Translations under genes and position numbers: made by a program | Shown here: positions 50,187-60,037 of the stretch, piece after piece | How positions within the stretch are numbered: the stretch's first letter is position 1 | How the letters are laid out: every line of letters begins with the position of its first letter | NCBI GenBank assembly: GCA_012838345.1 | Contig: DUPK01000005.1 | Location: 1-64,000, forward strand | From: Clostridiales bacterium | Lineage (GTDB): Bacteria; Bacillota; Clostridia; Oscillospirales; Oscillospiraceae | Length of the DNA stretch: 64,000 nt | Direction: 5' to 3' | Notes under the pieces: generated by a model | Database searches by the model: none | What the model saw: the letters and a program-made list of their open reading frames with translations, nothing else | What the model was told of the DNA's origin: nothing

Positions 50187-51944
50187 ATGGAACTTAAAAT
50201 GCAGCGCAACGCGATTAAACTTATTCGTCAGATAGTCGATTACAGGAATCTAACCACGCCCATTATACCCTACAGGCCGCAAAAGGCCGAGTTCAATCCG
50301 CAAATTCCTCTTGCCCAGCCCTTCCCCCGCTCAACCCCCGAAGCCCAGGGCATATCCTCCGAGCGGATTTTAGATTTTCTCAGCGACCTTGAAAACGACA
50401 AATCCCTGGATATGCACAGCCTGATGATACTGAGAAACGGCCATGTGATTGCCGAGTGCTCTTTCGGCTCATACAGACTGGATGTCTGGCGCGCCACCCA
50501 CTCTCTCTGCAAGAGCATCACGGGTCTTGCCATAGGCTTTCTCATAGACGAGGGCAGGCTCTCGCTGGACGACAGGGTTGTGAAGATATTTGGGGGCAGG
50601 GGCGGCCCTCTCACCCCGATTACCAAGAAGGGCATCACCGTAGGCCACCTGCTAAGCATGACAAGCGGCATAGCCTTTAATGAGGCCGGCTCCGTAACCG
50701 ACGAGGACTGGGTCGATTCGATTCTGACTTCCTCCCTGAAGTATGAGCCCGGCAGGGAGTTTTACTACAACAGCATGAACTCCTATTTGCTCTCGGCCAT
50801 TGTAAGGCAAATCACGGGCAAAGGGCTTGTGGAGTATTTAAGTCCGCGGCTCTTTGAACCGCTCGGAATTACGGGCATACACTGGGAAACCTGCCCCAAG
50901 GGCATAGAAAAAGGCGGCTGGGGCCTCTACATCCGTCCGGAGGACGCCGCGAAAATCGGCCAGCTCCTTCTGCAGGGCGGCAGATGGAACGGAAAGCAGC
51001 TTATCTCTGAAAGCTGGGTTATAAACTCCACGACCCCCAAGGTAACGACGCCCGAGGATATTGGCGACTTTGACTACGGTTACCACATCTGGACGGGGAG
51101 AAAGCAGCGCTCCTTTCTCTTAAACGGTATGTTCGGACAAAACATTATAGGTTTTCCGGTTACGGGCATACTGATAGTCTCAAACGGCGGCAACAGCGAG
51201 CTTTTCCAGCAGAGCTCGTATTTTGCCTACCTGAAAAAATACTTCGGCATGGAATATAAGCCGCCCGCCATACTGCCCGAAAATAAAGTAGCCCACAAAA
51301 AGCTTGCAAAAAAGATTAAGGAGCTCAGCTTAAACTCCTCCCAAAGCCCGAGACTCTTTTCACTCAGCCCCTCTCTGCCCAGGCAGTGCTCTCTCCTTTC
51401 TGGCAGCAGCTATGCAATCGACAGCGAAAACTGCAAGGCGGGCCTCTTTCCGCTCGTTCTGCAAGCGCTTCAGAACAACTATTCATCCGCTATAAACCGC
51501 ATTTCCTTTTCGCTGGAGAAGGGAGTTTTTTACGTGACAATCGAGGAGGAAGACGCCCGCCACATCCTACCCGTCGGCTTTTCAAAGCCCGAATATACAA
51601 CGCTTGACATGCACGGAGAGCCGTATATCACGGGCATCCACGGGTACTTTTCCACCGACGAGGACGAAAACCTGGTGCTCAGAGTCCGCATTTCATTTAT
51701 CGAAACTTCAAGCTCCAGATTTTTGAAGTTTGTTTTTTCCGGCGACGAGCTCATGCTCAAATTCTCCGAGACCCCGGGCAGGCGCTTTGTCAGGACATAC
51801 CTCGACACGCTCGAAAAGGAGCTTGCCTCGAAAAGGTTGCTGGAGACCATCCTCTCCATCGTCGACAACGATTATCTGGATTACAAAATTGAGAGGGCCT
51901 TTGAGCCTGTTCTGAACGGGAAACTGGAGCCGAAGGGCTCGTAA
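50187..51944 (+). CDS. Serine hydrolase of the beta-lactamase/penicillin-binding fold
   Basis: A 585-residue protein with a class C beta-lactamase-like domain: THSLCKSITG gives the Ser106-x-x-Lys109 pair, and EFYYNSMNSY the Tyr-x-Asn triad. Domain runs from about 55 to 355. A C-terminal 220-residue extension is beta-rich and unassigned (residues 380-585). No signal peptide is evident, so it may be cytoplasmic and act as an esterase or peptidase rather than in resistance. ATG 50187 follows GAGGGG; the frame extends 11 codons further up without a site. Confidence 0.85.
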   Translation: MELKMQRNAIKLIRQIVDYRNLTTPIIPYRPQKAEFNPQIPLAQPFPRSTPEAQGISSERILDFLSDLENDKSLDMHSLMILRNGHVIAECSFGSYRLDVWRATHSLCKSITGLAIGFLIDEGRLSLDDRVVKIFGGRGGPLTPITKKGITVGHLLSMTSGIAFNEAGSVTDEDWVDSILTSSLKYEPGREFYYNSMNSYLLSAIVRQITGKGLVEYLSPRLFEPLGITGIHWETCPKGIEKGGWGLYIRPEDAAKIGQLLLQGGRWNGKQLISESWVINSTTPKVTTPEDIGDFDYGYHIWTGRKQRSFLLNGMFGQNIIGFPVTGILIVSNGGNSELFQQSSYFAYLKKYFGMEYKPPAILPENKVAHKKLAKKIKELSLNSSQSPRLFSLSPSLPRQCSLLSGSSYAIDSENCKAGLFPLVLQALQNNYSSAINRISFSLEKGVFYVTIEEEDARHILPVGFSKPEYTTLDMHGEPYITGIHGYFSTDEDENLVLRVRISFIETSSSRFLKFVFSGDELMLKFSETPGRRFVRTYLDTLEKELASKRLLETILSIVDNDYLDYKIERAFEPVLNGKLEPKGS

Positions 51945-51966
51945 TGCGGGGCGCATTCGTTTCAGG

Positions 51967-51994
51967 TTGACATATTTCAGGCTTATGATAAAAT
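51967..51994 (+). promoter_or_regulatory. Promoter of the FAD oxidoreductase gene
   Basis: TTGACA (51967-51972), 16-bp spacer, TAAAAT (51989-51994). Confidence 0.7.
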
Positions 51995-52040
51995 ATTCAT
52001 GCTTAAATATAGAACGTGAACCTATACAATTGAGAGGCTA

Positions 52041-53432
52041 ATGATGAAAACAGACGTTGTAATAGTAGGCGCAGGCCCCGCCGGCATATTCACCGCAATT
52101 GAAATGCTAAGGCGCGGCAGCAATAAGAAAATCGTAATAGTCGAAAAGGGGCAGGCCGTGGAAAACAGGCGCTGCCCAAAGAGCATAACCAAGCAGTGCG
52201 TAAACTGTAAGCCGTATTGCCACATAACGACGGGCTTTTCCGGCGCGGGCGCTTTTTCTGACGGAAAGCTCTCACTCAGCTACGAGGTGGGCGGCGACCT
52301 CCCCACTCTTATCGGAGAGGAACTGGCGCAGGAGACGATTGATTATACGGACAAAATCTACCTCGAGTTCGGGGCCGAAAAGCACATAGAGGGCGTACAC
52401 AACACCGAGGAGATTAAGGAGATAAGAAAGCGTGCGATTCAGGCTGGCCTTAAGCTCGTTGACTGCCCTATCCGGCATCTCGGCACGGAGAAGGCGCAAA
52501 ACCTTTACCAGGCAATCGAAAGGCACCTGTTAAACAGCGGTGTTGAGATTCTTTTCGGCCATGAATGCACCGACCTTATCCTCAAAGACGAGCGCTGTCT
52601 CGGCATAAGGGTTCGCAACGCTCAGACAGAGCTGGAGATTTACGCCGACCACACGGTGGTCGCCACGGGGCGCCGAGGCGCCGACTGGCTTGAGAAAATC
52701 TGTGCCGAGCACAACATTGCCCACCAGCCCGGAACCGTTGACATCGGAGTGCGCGTCGAGGTGCGCAACGAAGTCATAGAGTGGGTTAACGACGTCCTCT
52801 ACGAGTCCAAGCTCATAGGCTATCCCAAGCCCTTCAAAAACAAGGTCCGCACCTTCTGCCAGAATCCCGGCGGCTTCGTAAGCCAGGAGAACTACGACAA
52901 TGACCTTGCGGTCGTCAATGGACATTCATACAAGGACATCAAGTCAAACAACACGAATCTGGCCATACTTTGCTCGCATAACTTCTCCGAGCCCTTCAAT
53001 CAGCCCATTGCATACGCGCAAAAGGTCGGAGAACTTACAAACATGCTCGCCGCCGGCCGCATACTCGTGCAGCGCTTCGGCGACATACTCGACGGAAAGC
53101 GCACCTGGCCGAAGGAGCTTTCGCAATCGAACGTAAAGCCCACCCTTCCCGACGCCGTGGCCGGCGACATTACGGCGGCCATGCCTTACCGCGCGATGAT
53201 AAATATAATAAACTTCATCCAGGCGGTCGACCACGTCGTGCCGGGCTTTGCCTCAAACGAAACCCTGCTGTATTCTCCCGAGCTTAAGTTTTACAGCAAC
53301 CGCGTTAAGATGGACAAGGACTTCAACACGAATATTGCCGGGCTCCACTGCCTCGGCGATTCAAGCGGCTGGACAAGGGGTCTTATGATGGCCTCAGCCA
53401 TGGGCGTTTTGATGGGAAGAAAATTAGTTTAA
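52041..53432 (+). CDS. FAD-dependent oxidoreductase (COG2509-like)
   Basis: A 463-residue flavoprotein. The dinucleotide loop VVIVGAGPAGIFTAIEM is at the N-terminus and HTVVATGRRGADW and LHCLGDSSGWTRGL carry the later flavin contacts. The Cys-rich segment RCPKSITKQCVNCKPYC (about 45-62) is typical of this uncharacterised dehydrogenase family. Electron donor and acceptor unknown. Monocistronic with promoter and terminator of its own. Confidence 0.87.
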   Translation: MMKTDVVIVGAGPAGIFTAIEMLRRGSNKKIVIVEKGQAVENRRCPKSITKQCVNCKPYCHITTGFSGAGAFSDGKLSLSYEVGGDLPTLIGEELAQETIDYTDKIYLEFGAEKHIEGVHNTEEIKEIRKRAIQAGLKLVDCPIRHLGTEKAQNLYQAIERHLLNSGVEILFGHECTDLILKDERCLGIRVRNAQTELEIYADHTVVATGRRGADWLEKICAEHNIAHQPGTVDIGVRVEVRNEVIEWVNDVLYESKLIGYPKPFKNKVRTFCQNPGGFVSQENYDNDLAVVNGHSYKDIKSNNTNLAILCSHNFSEPFNQPIAYAQKVGELTNMLAAGRILVQRFGDILDGKRTWPKELSQSNVKPTLPDAVAGDITAAMPYRAMINIINFIQAVDHVVPGFASNETLLYSPELKFYSNRVKMDKDFNTNIAGLHCLGDSSGWTRGLMMASAMGVLMGRKLV

Positions 53433-53456
53433 ACTTAGTAAAGATGCAGCTTGTTT

Positions 53457-53490
53457 ATATCGGTCAGGCAAAGGCCTGGCCGATATTCTT
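53457..53490 (+). terminator. Terminator after the FAD oxidoreductase gene
   Basis: A 13-bp stem, ATATCGGTCAGGC with GCCTGGCCGATAT (one G-U pair), loop AAAG, then TCTTTG. The 180 bp between this and the next gene holds nothing I can name. Confidence 0.8.
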
Positions 53491-53673
53491 TGTCCCGAAT
53501 GTCCTTCCCCACGCAGTTAACTATGCGCCGAGCTCCGGCATATTATGATAGTGACCATGTGCGTTTTAGGCGGCGGAAGTCAAAGCCCCGCCGGTTTTAC
53601 CGGGCAACAAATGCCTGTGTATCCGGCTTTCGCCCCTTAATCGCATCAAACTAAATATAAAGGAAATGGTCCT

Positions 53674-54108
53674 ATGAATTCATGTAATAAGAAGTGTAAT
53701 TTTAACTCTTGCAGCTGTCTTGCCATTGCTGCCGCCCTGCTTATCGGAGCGGCGGTCGGTGCGCTGTTCTATTTCGGATTCCTTCCAGGTATCGTACCGG
53801 ATGTGGCGCAGATAGCAATCAGGCTGGGAATTCTGACAATAGCCTATATCCTCCTGGCACAGCTTTTCAGCTCCCTCTATCTGCCCAATCCGGTGAGGGA
53901 CTGTCTCTGCTGCGGCATAGCCCCGCTTCTGGTGGGCGCGTTCGGTACGGTTATCCTTGGAATTGCAATACTGTCCGTTGCGCTTACCCCCGGTAACCTC
54001 ATCTTCGCAGCGCTTGTCGGGCTGGGCGCGGCCTTCCTCGCACTTTTGATAATTGCACTTATATCATTTATAAATTGCGTCCTTTGCAGGATGTGCTTGC
54101 GCGACTAA
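53674..54108 (+). CDS. Cys-rich small membrane protein, function unknown
   Basis: A 144-residue integral membrane protein with about four helices (near 15-36, 44-64, 83-103, 110-135). Cys cluster at the N-terminus (NSCNKKCNFNSCSC), in the middle (RDCLCCG) and at the C-terminus (NCVLCRMCLRD), so they would lie on loops or membrane edges. No known family recognised. A metal- or redox-linked membrane role is possible but unproven. It has its own AAAGGA site and a very strong terminator after it. Confidence 0.65.
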   Translation: MNSCNKKCNFNSCSCLAIAAALLIGAAVGALFYFGFLPGIVPDVAQIAIRLGILTIAYILLAQLFSSLYLPNPVRDCLCCGIAPLLVGAFGTVILGIAILSVALTPGNLIFAALVGLGAAFLALLIIALISFINCVLCRMCLRD

Positions 54109-54130
54109 AGCCGCTTAGTAACAGAATAGC

Positions 54131-54168
54131 AGTAAGCGCCGGTTTCATACGAAACCGGCGCTTACTTA
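54131..54168. terminator. Strong bidirectional terminator between the Cys-rich gene and ftsZ
   Basis: A perfect 16-bp stem, AGTAAGCGCCGGTTTC with GAAACCGGCGCTTACT, loop ATAC. The plus-strand exit is TATTGTATT. Confidence 0.88.
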
Positions 54169-54188
54169 TTGTATTGGGTGAATGTCTC

Positions 54189-55283
54189 TTATTTGGAGTT
54201 GAAAATCTTGAATATATCTCCGAAGGGGTCGTCGTCCTGCTTCGAGGAATCCTCCTCGGTGCTGGGAGTGATTACTCCGCCCGTGAAAATGCCGGGCTTC
54301 TTGACTTCCTTCTGAGCCTTCTTGTCTTCAAAGCCGGTGGCGATAACCGTTACGCGGATTTCATCGTCCATTGTGTCGTCAAAGGCCGCGCCGAAGATGA
54401 TGTTCGCCTCGGGGTGAGCCGCCTGCTGCACAAGGCTTGCGGCAGTCTCGACTTCCTCAAGACCGATGTCCATGGAGCCGGTGATGTTGACAAGTACGCC
54501 TCTCGCGCCGTCAATCGAGGTCTCCATAAGCGGACTTGATACAGCTGCTCTTGCGGCTTCCTCCGCCTTACCCTTTCCCGAGGCATGTCCCACACCCATA
54601 TGGGCAAGGCCCGCGTTCTTCATTATCGTCGTTACGTCGGCAAAGTCAAGGTTAATAAAGCCTGCGTTCTTAATCAAATCGGAAATGCTGGTGACAGCCT
54701 GCTTAAGAACGTCGTCGGCTATCTCGAAGGCGTTGGCAAATGTAACCTTCTGGTCGGTGGCATGCTTCAGACGGTCGTTCGGGATAATCAGGAGGGAATC
54801 AACACGCGAAATAAGCTCCTTTATGCCGGCCTCAGCCTGTATCATCCTGCGGCGGCCTTCAAAGCTGAAAGGCTTCGTTACCACTGCGACGGTAAGTATC
54901 CCGGCTTCCTTGGCTATTTCAGCGACTACGGGAGCGGCGCCCGTACCGGTTCCGCCGCCCATACCCGCGGTTATAAATATCATATCCGCGTCCTCGAAAG
55001 CCTTCGCCAGGTTGTTCCTGTTCTCCTCAGCGGACTTGCGCCCTATTTCGGGGTCTGAACCCGCACCCTGACCGTGGGTGAGCTTCTCCCCTATTTGAAT
55101 TTTCTGAGTCGCGCAGGACAGAGCGAGTGCCTGCTTGTCCGTATTGACAGCGATATATTCAACACCTTTTGTTCCGGATAGGACCATCCTGTTAACAACG
55201 TTATTTCCGGCTCCTCCCACACCCACAACTTTAATAGTTACTACATTATCCGGGCCGGTCTCGAGTGCAAAGGACATGTTCAA
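54189..55283 (-). CDS. ftsZ: Cell division protein FtsZ
   Basis: A 364-residue tubulin-like GTPase forming the division ring. The tubulin signature [16 protein letters not shown] is intact, with [11 protein letters not shown] at the N-terminus and the T7 loop NLDFADV. The C-terminal tail ends [14 protein letters not shown], unlike the usual IPxFLR-type peptide that binds FtsA and SepF; the tail may contact a different or diverged partner. It has its own promoter, so it can be expressed apart from the upstream mur genes. Confidence 0.98.
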   Translation of the reverse strand: MNMSFALETGPDNVVTIKVVGVGGAGNNVVNRMVLSGTKGVEYIAVNTDKQALALSCATQKIQIGEKLTHGQGAGSDPEIGRKSAEENRNNLAKAFEDADMIFITAGMGGGTGTGAAPVVAEIAKEAGILTVAVVTKPFSFEGRRRMIQAEAGIKELISRVDSLLIIPNDRLKHATDQKVTFANAFEIADDVLKQAVTSISDLIKNAGFINLDFADVTTIMKNAGLAHMGVGHASGKGKAEEAARAAVSSPLMETSIDGARGVLVNITGSMDIGLEEVETAASLVQQAAHPEANIIFGAAFDDTMDDEIRVTVIATGFEDKKAQKEVKKPGIFTGGVITPSTEEDSSKQDDDPFGDIFKIFNSK

Positions 55284-55363
55284 CCCTCCTGTATATATTT
55301 ACAATGTATAGAAAATGCGGCAAGCATTAATAATATCGAGAATAATTGCGTATATCTTCACAT

Positions 55364-55392
55364 ATTTTATATCTATTTAAACCGTAGGTCAA
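55364..55392 (-). promoter_or_regulatory. Promoter of ftsZ
   Basis: On the minus strand: TTGACC (55387-55392), 17-bp spacer, TAAAAT (55364-55369), about 80 bp before the start codon. Confidence 0.75.
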
Positions 55393-55433
55393 TAGTATAT
55401 TTGGTATTAATTCAACTTTTATAAAAAGTTCAT

Positions 55434-56189
55434 TTAATCTGAAATAAAGCGCGCTTCCTTGCTTCCCGGAAAGTCTATGGTTCCGGTCGCGACAGGACTT
55501 AACAACTGGATATATTCGTCCAGCTGGCTTAATTTCTTGGGTATGTTTTCGTTTTTGCCCATTTTCACCTTAAACCGGCCCCTGTAGTCAAACGTAAGTT
55601 CACCTGCGTTGCTCACGTCCATATAAGTGACCTTGGAGAGCATGTCCTGTTTAACAAGCTCTTTCAGCATGGCTTCAACATATTCCACCTTTGGTTTTTG
55701 CGCCTCTCCAGGTTCTATTTTCTGTCCTGCAACCGGCTGTATCGGAGTTAGCCCGATTATATTGACCCCTGTTATTCCGTCGTGGGATACTTTTTCAAGC
55801 AGCTTGCAGGACTTGTCAATCAGCCAATAGTTCTCCCCGTTCTGCACATACGCGACCGGGATGGCTTCCGTAACCTCGATGACGAGTATGTTCGGGAGCT
55901 CCTTGCTGATTTTAACCTCGTCAATATATGGTAATGATTTAAATATTTTGCTAATTGCGTCAAATTTATTCACAAAGAACAGATTATCTCCTATCTTTAT
56001 TTCCGATGCGGAGATTATCTGCTCCTGTGAATACCTTTCGCTTCCTTCTGCCCTTATAACCGATATTTTAAAAAAGACTGAGATTCCCAGCAGCAGAGCG
56101 CCGCAGATAAGAAACACCGACAATATGCTTATTATCGGGTTACGTCTTTTCTTCCTGCGGCGTTGCGTTTGTCTGCCCTCCCGCGGCAT
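55434..56189 (-). CDS. ftsQ: Cell division protein FtsQ/DivIB
   Basis: A 251-residue bitopic protein: basic cytoplasmic N-terminus (about 1-18), one membrane helix (about 19-40), a POTRA domain (about 45-115; VIRAEGSERYSQEQI, IGDNLFFVN) and an FtsQ beta domain. It links division proteins outside the membrane. Position between murA and ftsZ fits the dcw cluster. Confidence 0.9.
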   Translation of the reverse strand: MPREGRQTQRRRKKRRNPIISILSVFLICGALLLGISVFFKISVIRAEGSERYSQEQIISASEIKIGDNLFFVNKFDAISKIFKSLPYIDEVKISKELPNILVIEVTEAIPVAYVQNGENYWLIDKSCKLLEKVSHDGITGVNIIGLTPIQPVAGQKIEPGEAQKPKVEYVEAMLKELVKQDMLSKVTYMDVSNAGELTFDYRGRFKVKMGKNENIPKKLSQLDEYIQLLSPVATGTIDFPGSKEARFISD

Positions 56190-56212
56190 GGTATCTCCTC
56201 CTTAGTAATGCC

Positions 56213-57463
56213 TTATTCCATCCTCACTACGTCCGCACCCAGATTTGACAGGGCCGCCTCAAGGCGCTCATAGCCTCTGTCTATGTGCTTGAGGCCCGAG
56301 ATGCGGCTTTGACCGATTGCGCCGAGCGCCGCGACAGCAAGTGCGGCTCCGCCCCGCAAATCGGTGGCCTCGACAGAAGCCCCGTGCAGCTCCTTCCTGC
56401 CGCATATCAGGGCCACCCTGCCCTCGGTCCTTATGTCGGCACCCATGCGGCGCAGTTCGCTGATATGGCGGTAGCGGTTCTCGAATATGTTTTCGACAAA
56501 CACGGTCGTCCCCTCAAATTTAAGGCTCGCCGCCATAAGCGGCGGTTGCGCATCCGTCGGAAAACCGGGATATGGGGCTGTCACAATCGGCCGCACCGCC
56601 TTGAGCGGTCGCTCGCATACTATTTTCAGTGAGTCCGGCCTGATTTCCAAATCACAGCCGGCCTCGCTAAGCACATCGGTGACCGTGGAAAAATGCTTAG
56701 GCTCGATTTTCAATATCTCCGCCTTGCCGCCAGCCGAAGCCACGGCAAGGGCATAGGTGGCAGCCACAATCCTGTCGGGTATTATCTTGTGCTCGACGCT
56801 TTTTTTGCAGGGCTGCCCTTCAATCGTGATTATCGACGTGCCCGCCCCGTGAATATTCAAGCCAAGGCGCCTTAGATAAGCCTGCAAATCCTCTATCTCG
56901 GGCTCGCGCGCGGCGTTTGTGATTACCGTCTGCCCCCTGCAGCGGCTTGCCATGAGCATTGCGTTCTCGGTGGCGCCTACGCTCGGAATGGGCAGGTCAA
57001 TCCTTCCCGAGCGAAACTCCCTTACCTTGCATATGATATTGCCGCCCTTTTCCTCAATATCGGCCCCGAGCGTTCTAAGCGCCTTCAAATGTAAATCTAT
57101 CGGTCTCGGCCCGAGCTCGCACCCCCCGGGGTAGCTGAGCACGGCCTCGCCGGTCCTTGCCAGAATCGCTCCGAGGAAAACCACCGACGATCTCATTTCA
57201 CGCATGAGGGCGTCAGGAATATCCGAGTGGTTCATGGTTGAGGAATCTATTGTAACCGTACTGCCGCTGCGGCTGACGCAGCAGCCGAGATAATTCAAAA
57301 TCTTAATCGATACATCCACATCCCGAAGGTCCGGACAATTATGTATAACACTCTCGCCCTCGGCAAGAATTGAAGCGGCCATGATAGGCAATACGCTGTT
57401 TTTAGCACCGTGTACCGTCACGCTTCCGCAGAGCTTAATGCCCCCGTTTATCCGCAGTATCAT
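56213..57463 (-). CDS. murA: UDP-N-acetylglucosamine 1-carboxyvinyltransferase
   Basis: A 416-residue enzyme for the first committed step of peptidoglycan synthesis, adding enolpyruvate to UDP-GlcNAc. The fosfomycin-reactive Cys is in YPGGCELGPRPIDLH, so it should be drug-sensitive. HGAKNSVLPIMAA near the N-terminus holds the Lys-Asn pair. The ATG at 57463 follows a GGGGG run; a GTG two codons upstream is less likely. Confidence 0.97.
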   Translation of the reverse strand: MILRINGGIKLCGSVTVHGAKNSVLPIMAASILAEGESVIHNCPDLRDVDVSIKILNYLGCCVSRSGSTVTIDSSTMNHSDIPDALMREMRSSVVFLGAILARTGEAVLSYPGGCELGPRPIDLHLKALRTLGADIEEKGGNIICKVREFRSGRIDLPIPSVGATENAMLMASRCRGQTVITNAAREPEIEDLQAYLRRLGLNIHGAGTSIITIEGQPCKKSVEHKIIPDRIVAATYALAVASAGGKAEILKIEPKHFSTVTDVLSEAGCDLEIRPDSLKIVCERPLKAVRPIVTAPYPGFPTDAQPPLMAASLKFEGTTVFVENIFENRYRHISELRRMGADIRTEGRVALICGRKELHGASVEATDLRGGAALAVAALGAIGQSRISGLKHIDRGYERLEAALSNLGADVVRME

Positions 57464-57485
57464 CTCCACACCCCCACACTAAAAG

Positions 57486-57503
57486 CCGGCAGAACTCTGC
57501 CGG
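57486..57503 (-). terminator. Hairpin between murG and murA
   Basis: CCGGCAG (57486-57492) with CTGCCGG (57497-57503), then CTTTTAG on the minus strand: a weak terminator or attenuator within the cluster. It sits in a 210-bp gap that otherwise holds nothing recognisable. Confidence 0.5.
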
Positions 57504-57675
57504 GCATATGGTTCTTTACAAAACTATACTATGCAGTATGTGGTCGGTGCGTTAATTTCAATAAAAACAGATTAAACGGCGGCAATTTGACGGGCATGCT
57601 GTTTTTTCTCGTACTTGTTACTTTTTTCCGTGGCAAAGAGGCTAAGCTCCTTTTAATGCTGCGGGGCGTTTCCAA

Positions 57676-58812
57676 TCAGCGTTTTCCATATTTTTCTGCA
57701 AGCTCGAGTATGGTTTCCGTAATTTTGTCGGTCGCGTCGGGCTTTGAGAGCTCTTTCATCCTTGCAGACATGCTCTCAAGCCGCCCGGGTGTGCTAAGAA
57801 TACCGCTGACGGTCCTGAAAAGGATCTCGCCCGAGCATTCGGACTCCCTTATCACCACGGCCCCGCCCCTTTCGCCGAGCACCATCGCATTTTTCTCCTG
57901 GTGGTTGTTCGTAACATAAGGCGAGGGGACGAGTATTGCGGGCTTGCCCATAAGCGTCAGCTCTCCCAGAGTCGAGGCTCCAGAACGGCAGATAATGAGG
58001 TCCGCCGCCGCCATAACCTTCGGCATGTCGAAAATATAGGGCCGTATGTCTATCCCGCTTTCCTTTTCGTTAACGACGCCCCGCTCGGCGAGCATGGCGT
58101 ACATTTTATTTAGCCCTTCCTCACCGTTTCCGGTGGCGTGGATGTGCGTAAAAAAGCCCTTTTCCCAGTTTAGCTTTATGAAATCCGCGGTTATCTCGTT
58201 CATGTACTTGGCTCCGAGCGAGCCCCAGAAGGAGACTACCAGCGGCCTTACAATCCCCAGAGACTTTTTGGCCGATTCCTTGTCCCAGCGCAGGAAGTCG
58301 CCCCTGACGGGCGTGCCGGTCACGGCGACTTTGCCGGGGTTTTTATAATGCCTTCGGCTCTCCTCGAAACCGACCATTATAACGTCCGCTATTCCCTCAA
58401 GCCTCTTTGTAGTGAGCCCCGGGACGGCGTTTGACTCATGTATCAGGGTCGGAACTCCCATCTTATGCGCCATGCGTATGACGGGATAACATACATAGCC
58501 GCCCGTACCGATAACAACGTCCGGCTTAAAGTTCTTTATGATTTCCCTTGATTGTCTCGCTGAAACCTTCAGCATGTACGCTGCTTTGATGTTATGTACT
58601 ATATCCTTTGGCGCAAGGCTCCTGTGGAGGCTGTAAATAGAAACGAGCTTAATCTCATAGCCCTCTCTGGGCACCAGCTCCTCCTCCATGTTGCCCTCGG
58701 CACCCACAAAGAGGAAACCTGAGTCCGGGAGCAGCTCCCTGAGCCTTCCCGCCACGGCAATCGCGGGATTTATATGTCCCGCAGTTCCCCCGCAGGTGAA
58801 AAGAAACCTCAT
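57676..58812 (-). CDS. murG: UDP-N-acetylglucosamine-N-acetylmuramyl pentapeptide N-acetylglucosamine transferase
   Basis: A 378-residue GT-B glycosyltransferase that makes lipid II from lipid I at the inner membrane face. The Gly-rich opening TCGGTAGHINPAIAVA, the FWGSLGAKYMN loop and the donor-site CRSGASTLGELTLMGKPAI block are clear. Starts 4 bp after the ftsW stop. Confidence 0.97.
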   Translation of the reverse strand: MRFLFTCGGTAGHINPAIAVAGRLRELLPDSGFLFVGAEGNMEEELVPREGYEIKLVSIYSLHRSLAPKDIVHNIKAAYMLKVSARQSREIIKNFKPDVVIGTGGYVCYPVIRMAHKMGVPTLIHESNAVPGLTTKRLEGIADVIMVGFEESRRHYKNPGKVAVTGTPVRGDFLRWDKESAKKSLGIVRPLVVSFWGSLGAKYMNEITADFIKLNWEKGFFTHIHATGNGEEGLNKMYAMLAERGVVNEKESGIDIRPYIFDMPKVMAAADLIICRSGASTLGELTLMGKPAILVPSPYVTNNHQEKNAMVLGERGGAVVIRESECSGEILFRTVSGILSTPGRLESMSARMKELSKPDATDKITETILELAEKYGKR

Positions 58813-58815
58813 TTT

Positions 58816-60000
58816 TCAGCCCGCCTTTTTTATTTTTATATCCCTTGACACGCTCAGTATTATCCCCATTTCCGCAAGCTGAATCATAAGCGCCGTACCG
58901 CCGTAGCTGAAAAAGGGCAGCGAAATTCCCGTACAGGGAATAAGATTCGTCACGACCGCGACGTTCAGGAACACCTGCAAAAACAAAAGCGAGGTGATTC
59001 CGGCGGTAATCATGGTCGAGTAGCGGTCCCTTGCGTGCATTGCAATCCAGTAGCCGCGGATTATGAGCAACGCAAAGAGTATGAGGATAAGGAGGGCGCC
59101 GATAAATCCGAGTTCCTCACAGACTATGGAGAATATGTAGTCGTTGTGCTCCTCGGGAAGATAGAGGTACTTCTGGCGGCTCTGCCCGAGCCCTACGCCC
59201 AAAAGCCCGCCCGAGCCGATGGCATAGAGCGACTGTATGATTTGGAATCCGTCGCCCTGGGGGTCGGAAAACGGGTCCCGCCATATCGTTATTCGCTCCA
59301 CGGCATAATCGAACTTTGTGAGCACCAAAAAGCCCGCGGCGGCGACAATAATCCCCCCAAGAATGAACCACTGCAGCTTTGTCCCTCCGATAAACATCAT
59401 AACAGCACCAATCGCAATTATGATGATGGCCGCGGAAATGTGCGGCTCCAGCATCAGAAGGGCGACTGTCACGACGAGAATGAAGGCAAAGGGCAAAACC
59501 CCGTATCTGAAGGTCTTCATTTTACCCTTATACTTGCAGGCCATTGCGGCAAAGGACAAAATTATGGTGAGCTTAACTATCTCCGAGGGCTGGAAGGTGG
59601 TAAATCCGAGGTCTATCCAGCGCCTCGCGCCGCCGCTTTCGGCGCCTATGAAGGGCACCACCGCGAGCAGCAAGAGGGAGACAGCAAGCAAAGGTATTGA
59701 AAAACGGCGTATAAGGTTAATGTTGAAGCGGGATAGCAGCAGCATGAAACAGACGCCTGCCACCGAGAAAAGGGCCTGCCTTACAAATATCCTGGTCGGG
59801 TCGCCGGTCTCAAAATAGGCCCTCGCGAAGCTCGCCGAGAGAACCATTATAAGGCCTATTCCGAGGAGCAGCAGAGTAAGAAGAAGAAACGGCATATCCA
59901 TGGAGCCGCGGCCTGCAGGTCTTTCGTGCACACTACCTTCGGCTCTCTCCCTTGCTTCTTCGGCAAGTACCTTTTCGTAGAATTCCTCGTATCGTGCCAT
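58816..60000 (-). CDS. ftsW: Lipid II polymerase / division protein FtsW (SEDS family)
   Basis: A 394-residue SEDS glycosyltransferase with ten membrane helices after a hydrophilic N-terminus of about 30 residues. Conserved blocks include WIDLGFTTFQPSEIVKL, FSDPQGDGFQIIQSLYAIGSGG and GISLPFFSYGGTALMIQ. It polymerises glycan strands with a class B PBP, possibly the one at 62.8 kb. Could also be called SpoVE-like; spore role cannot be excluded. Confidence 0.94.
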   Translation of the reverse strand: MARYEEFYEKVLAEEARERAEGSVHERPAGRGSMDMPFLLLTLLLLGIGLIMVLSASFARAYFETGDPTRIFVRQALFSVAGVCFMLLLSRFNINLIRRFSIPLLAVSLLLLAVVPFIGAESGGARRWIDLGFTTFQPSEIVKLTIILSFAAMACKYKGKMKTFRYGVLPFAFILVVTVALLMLEPHISAAIIIIAIGAVMMFIGGTKLQWFILGGIIVAAAGFLVLTKFDYAVERITIWRDPFSDPQGDGFQIIQSLYAIGSGGLLGVGLGQSRQKYLYLPEEHNDYIFSIVCEELGFIGALLILILFALLIIRGYWIAMHARDRYSTMITAGITSLLFLQVFLNVAVVTNLIPCTGISLPFFSYGGTALMIQLAEMGIILSVSRDIKIKKAG

Positions 60001-60037
60001 GGCTCCACCACCTTTCCAGTCTTTCTGCTCTACTGTT

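Noticed and set aside
53451-53654. 67-codon frame before the Cys-rich membrane gene
   Set aside because: Begins inside the preceding terminator hairpin, basic and low-complexity, no good ribosome site.
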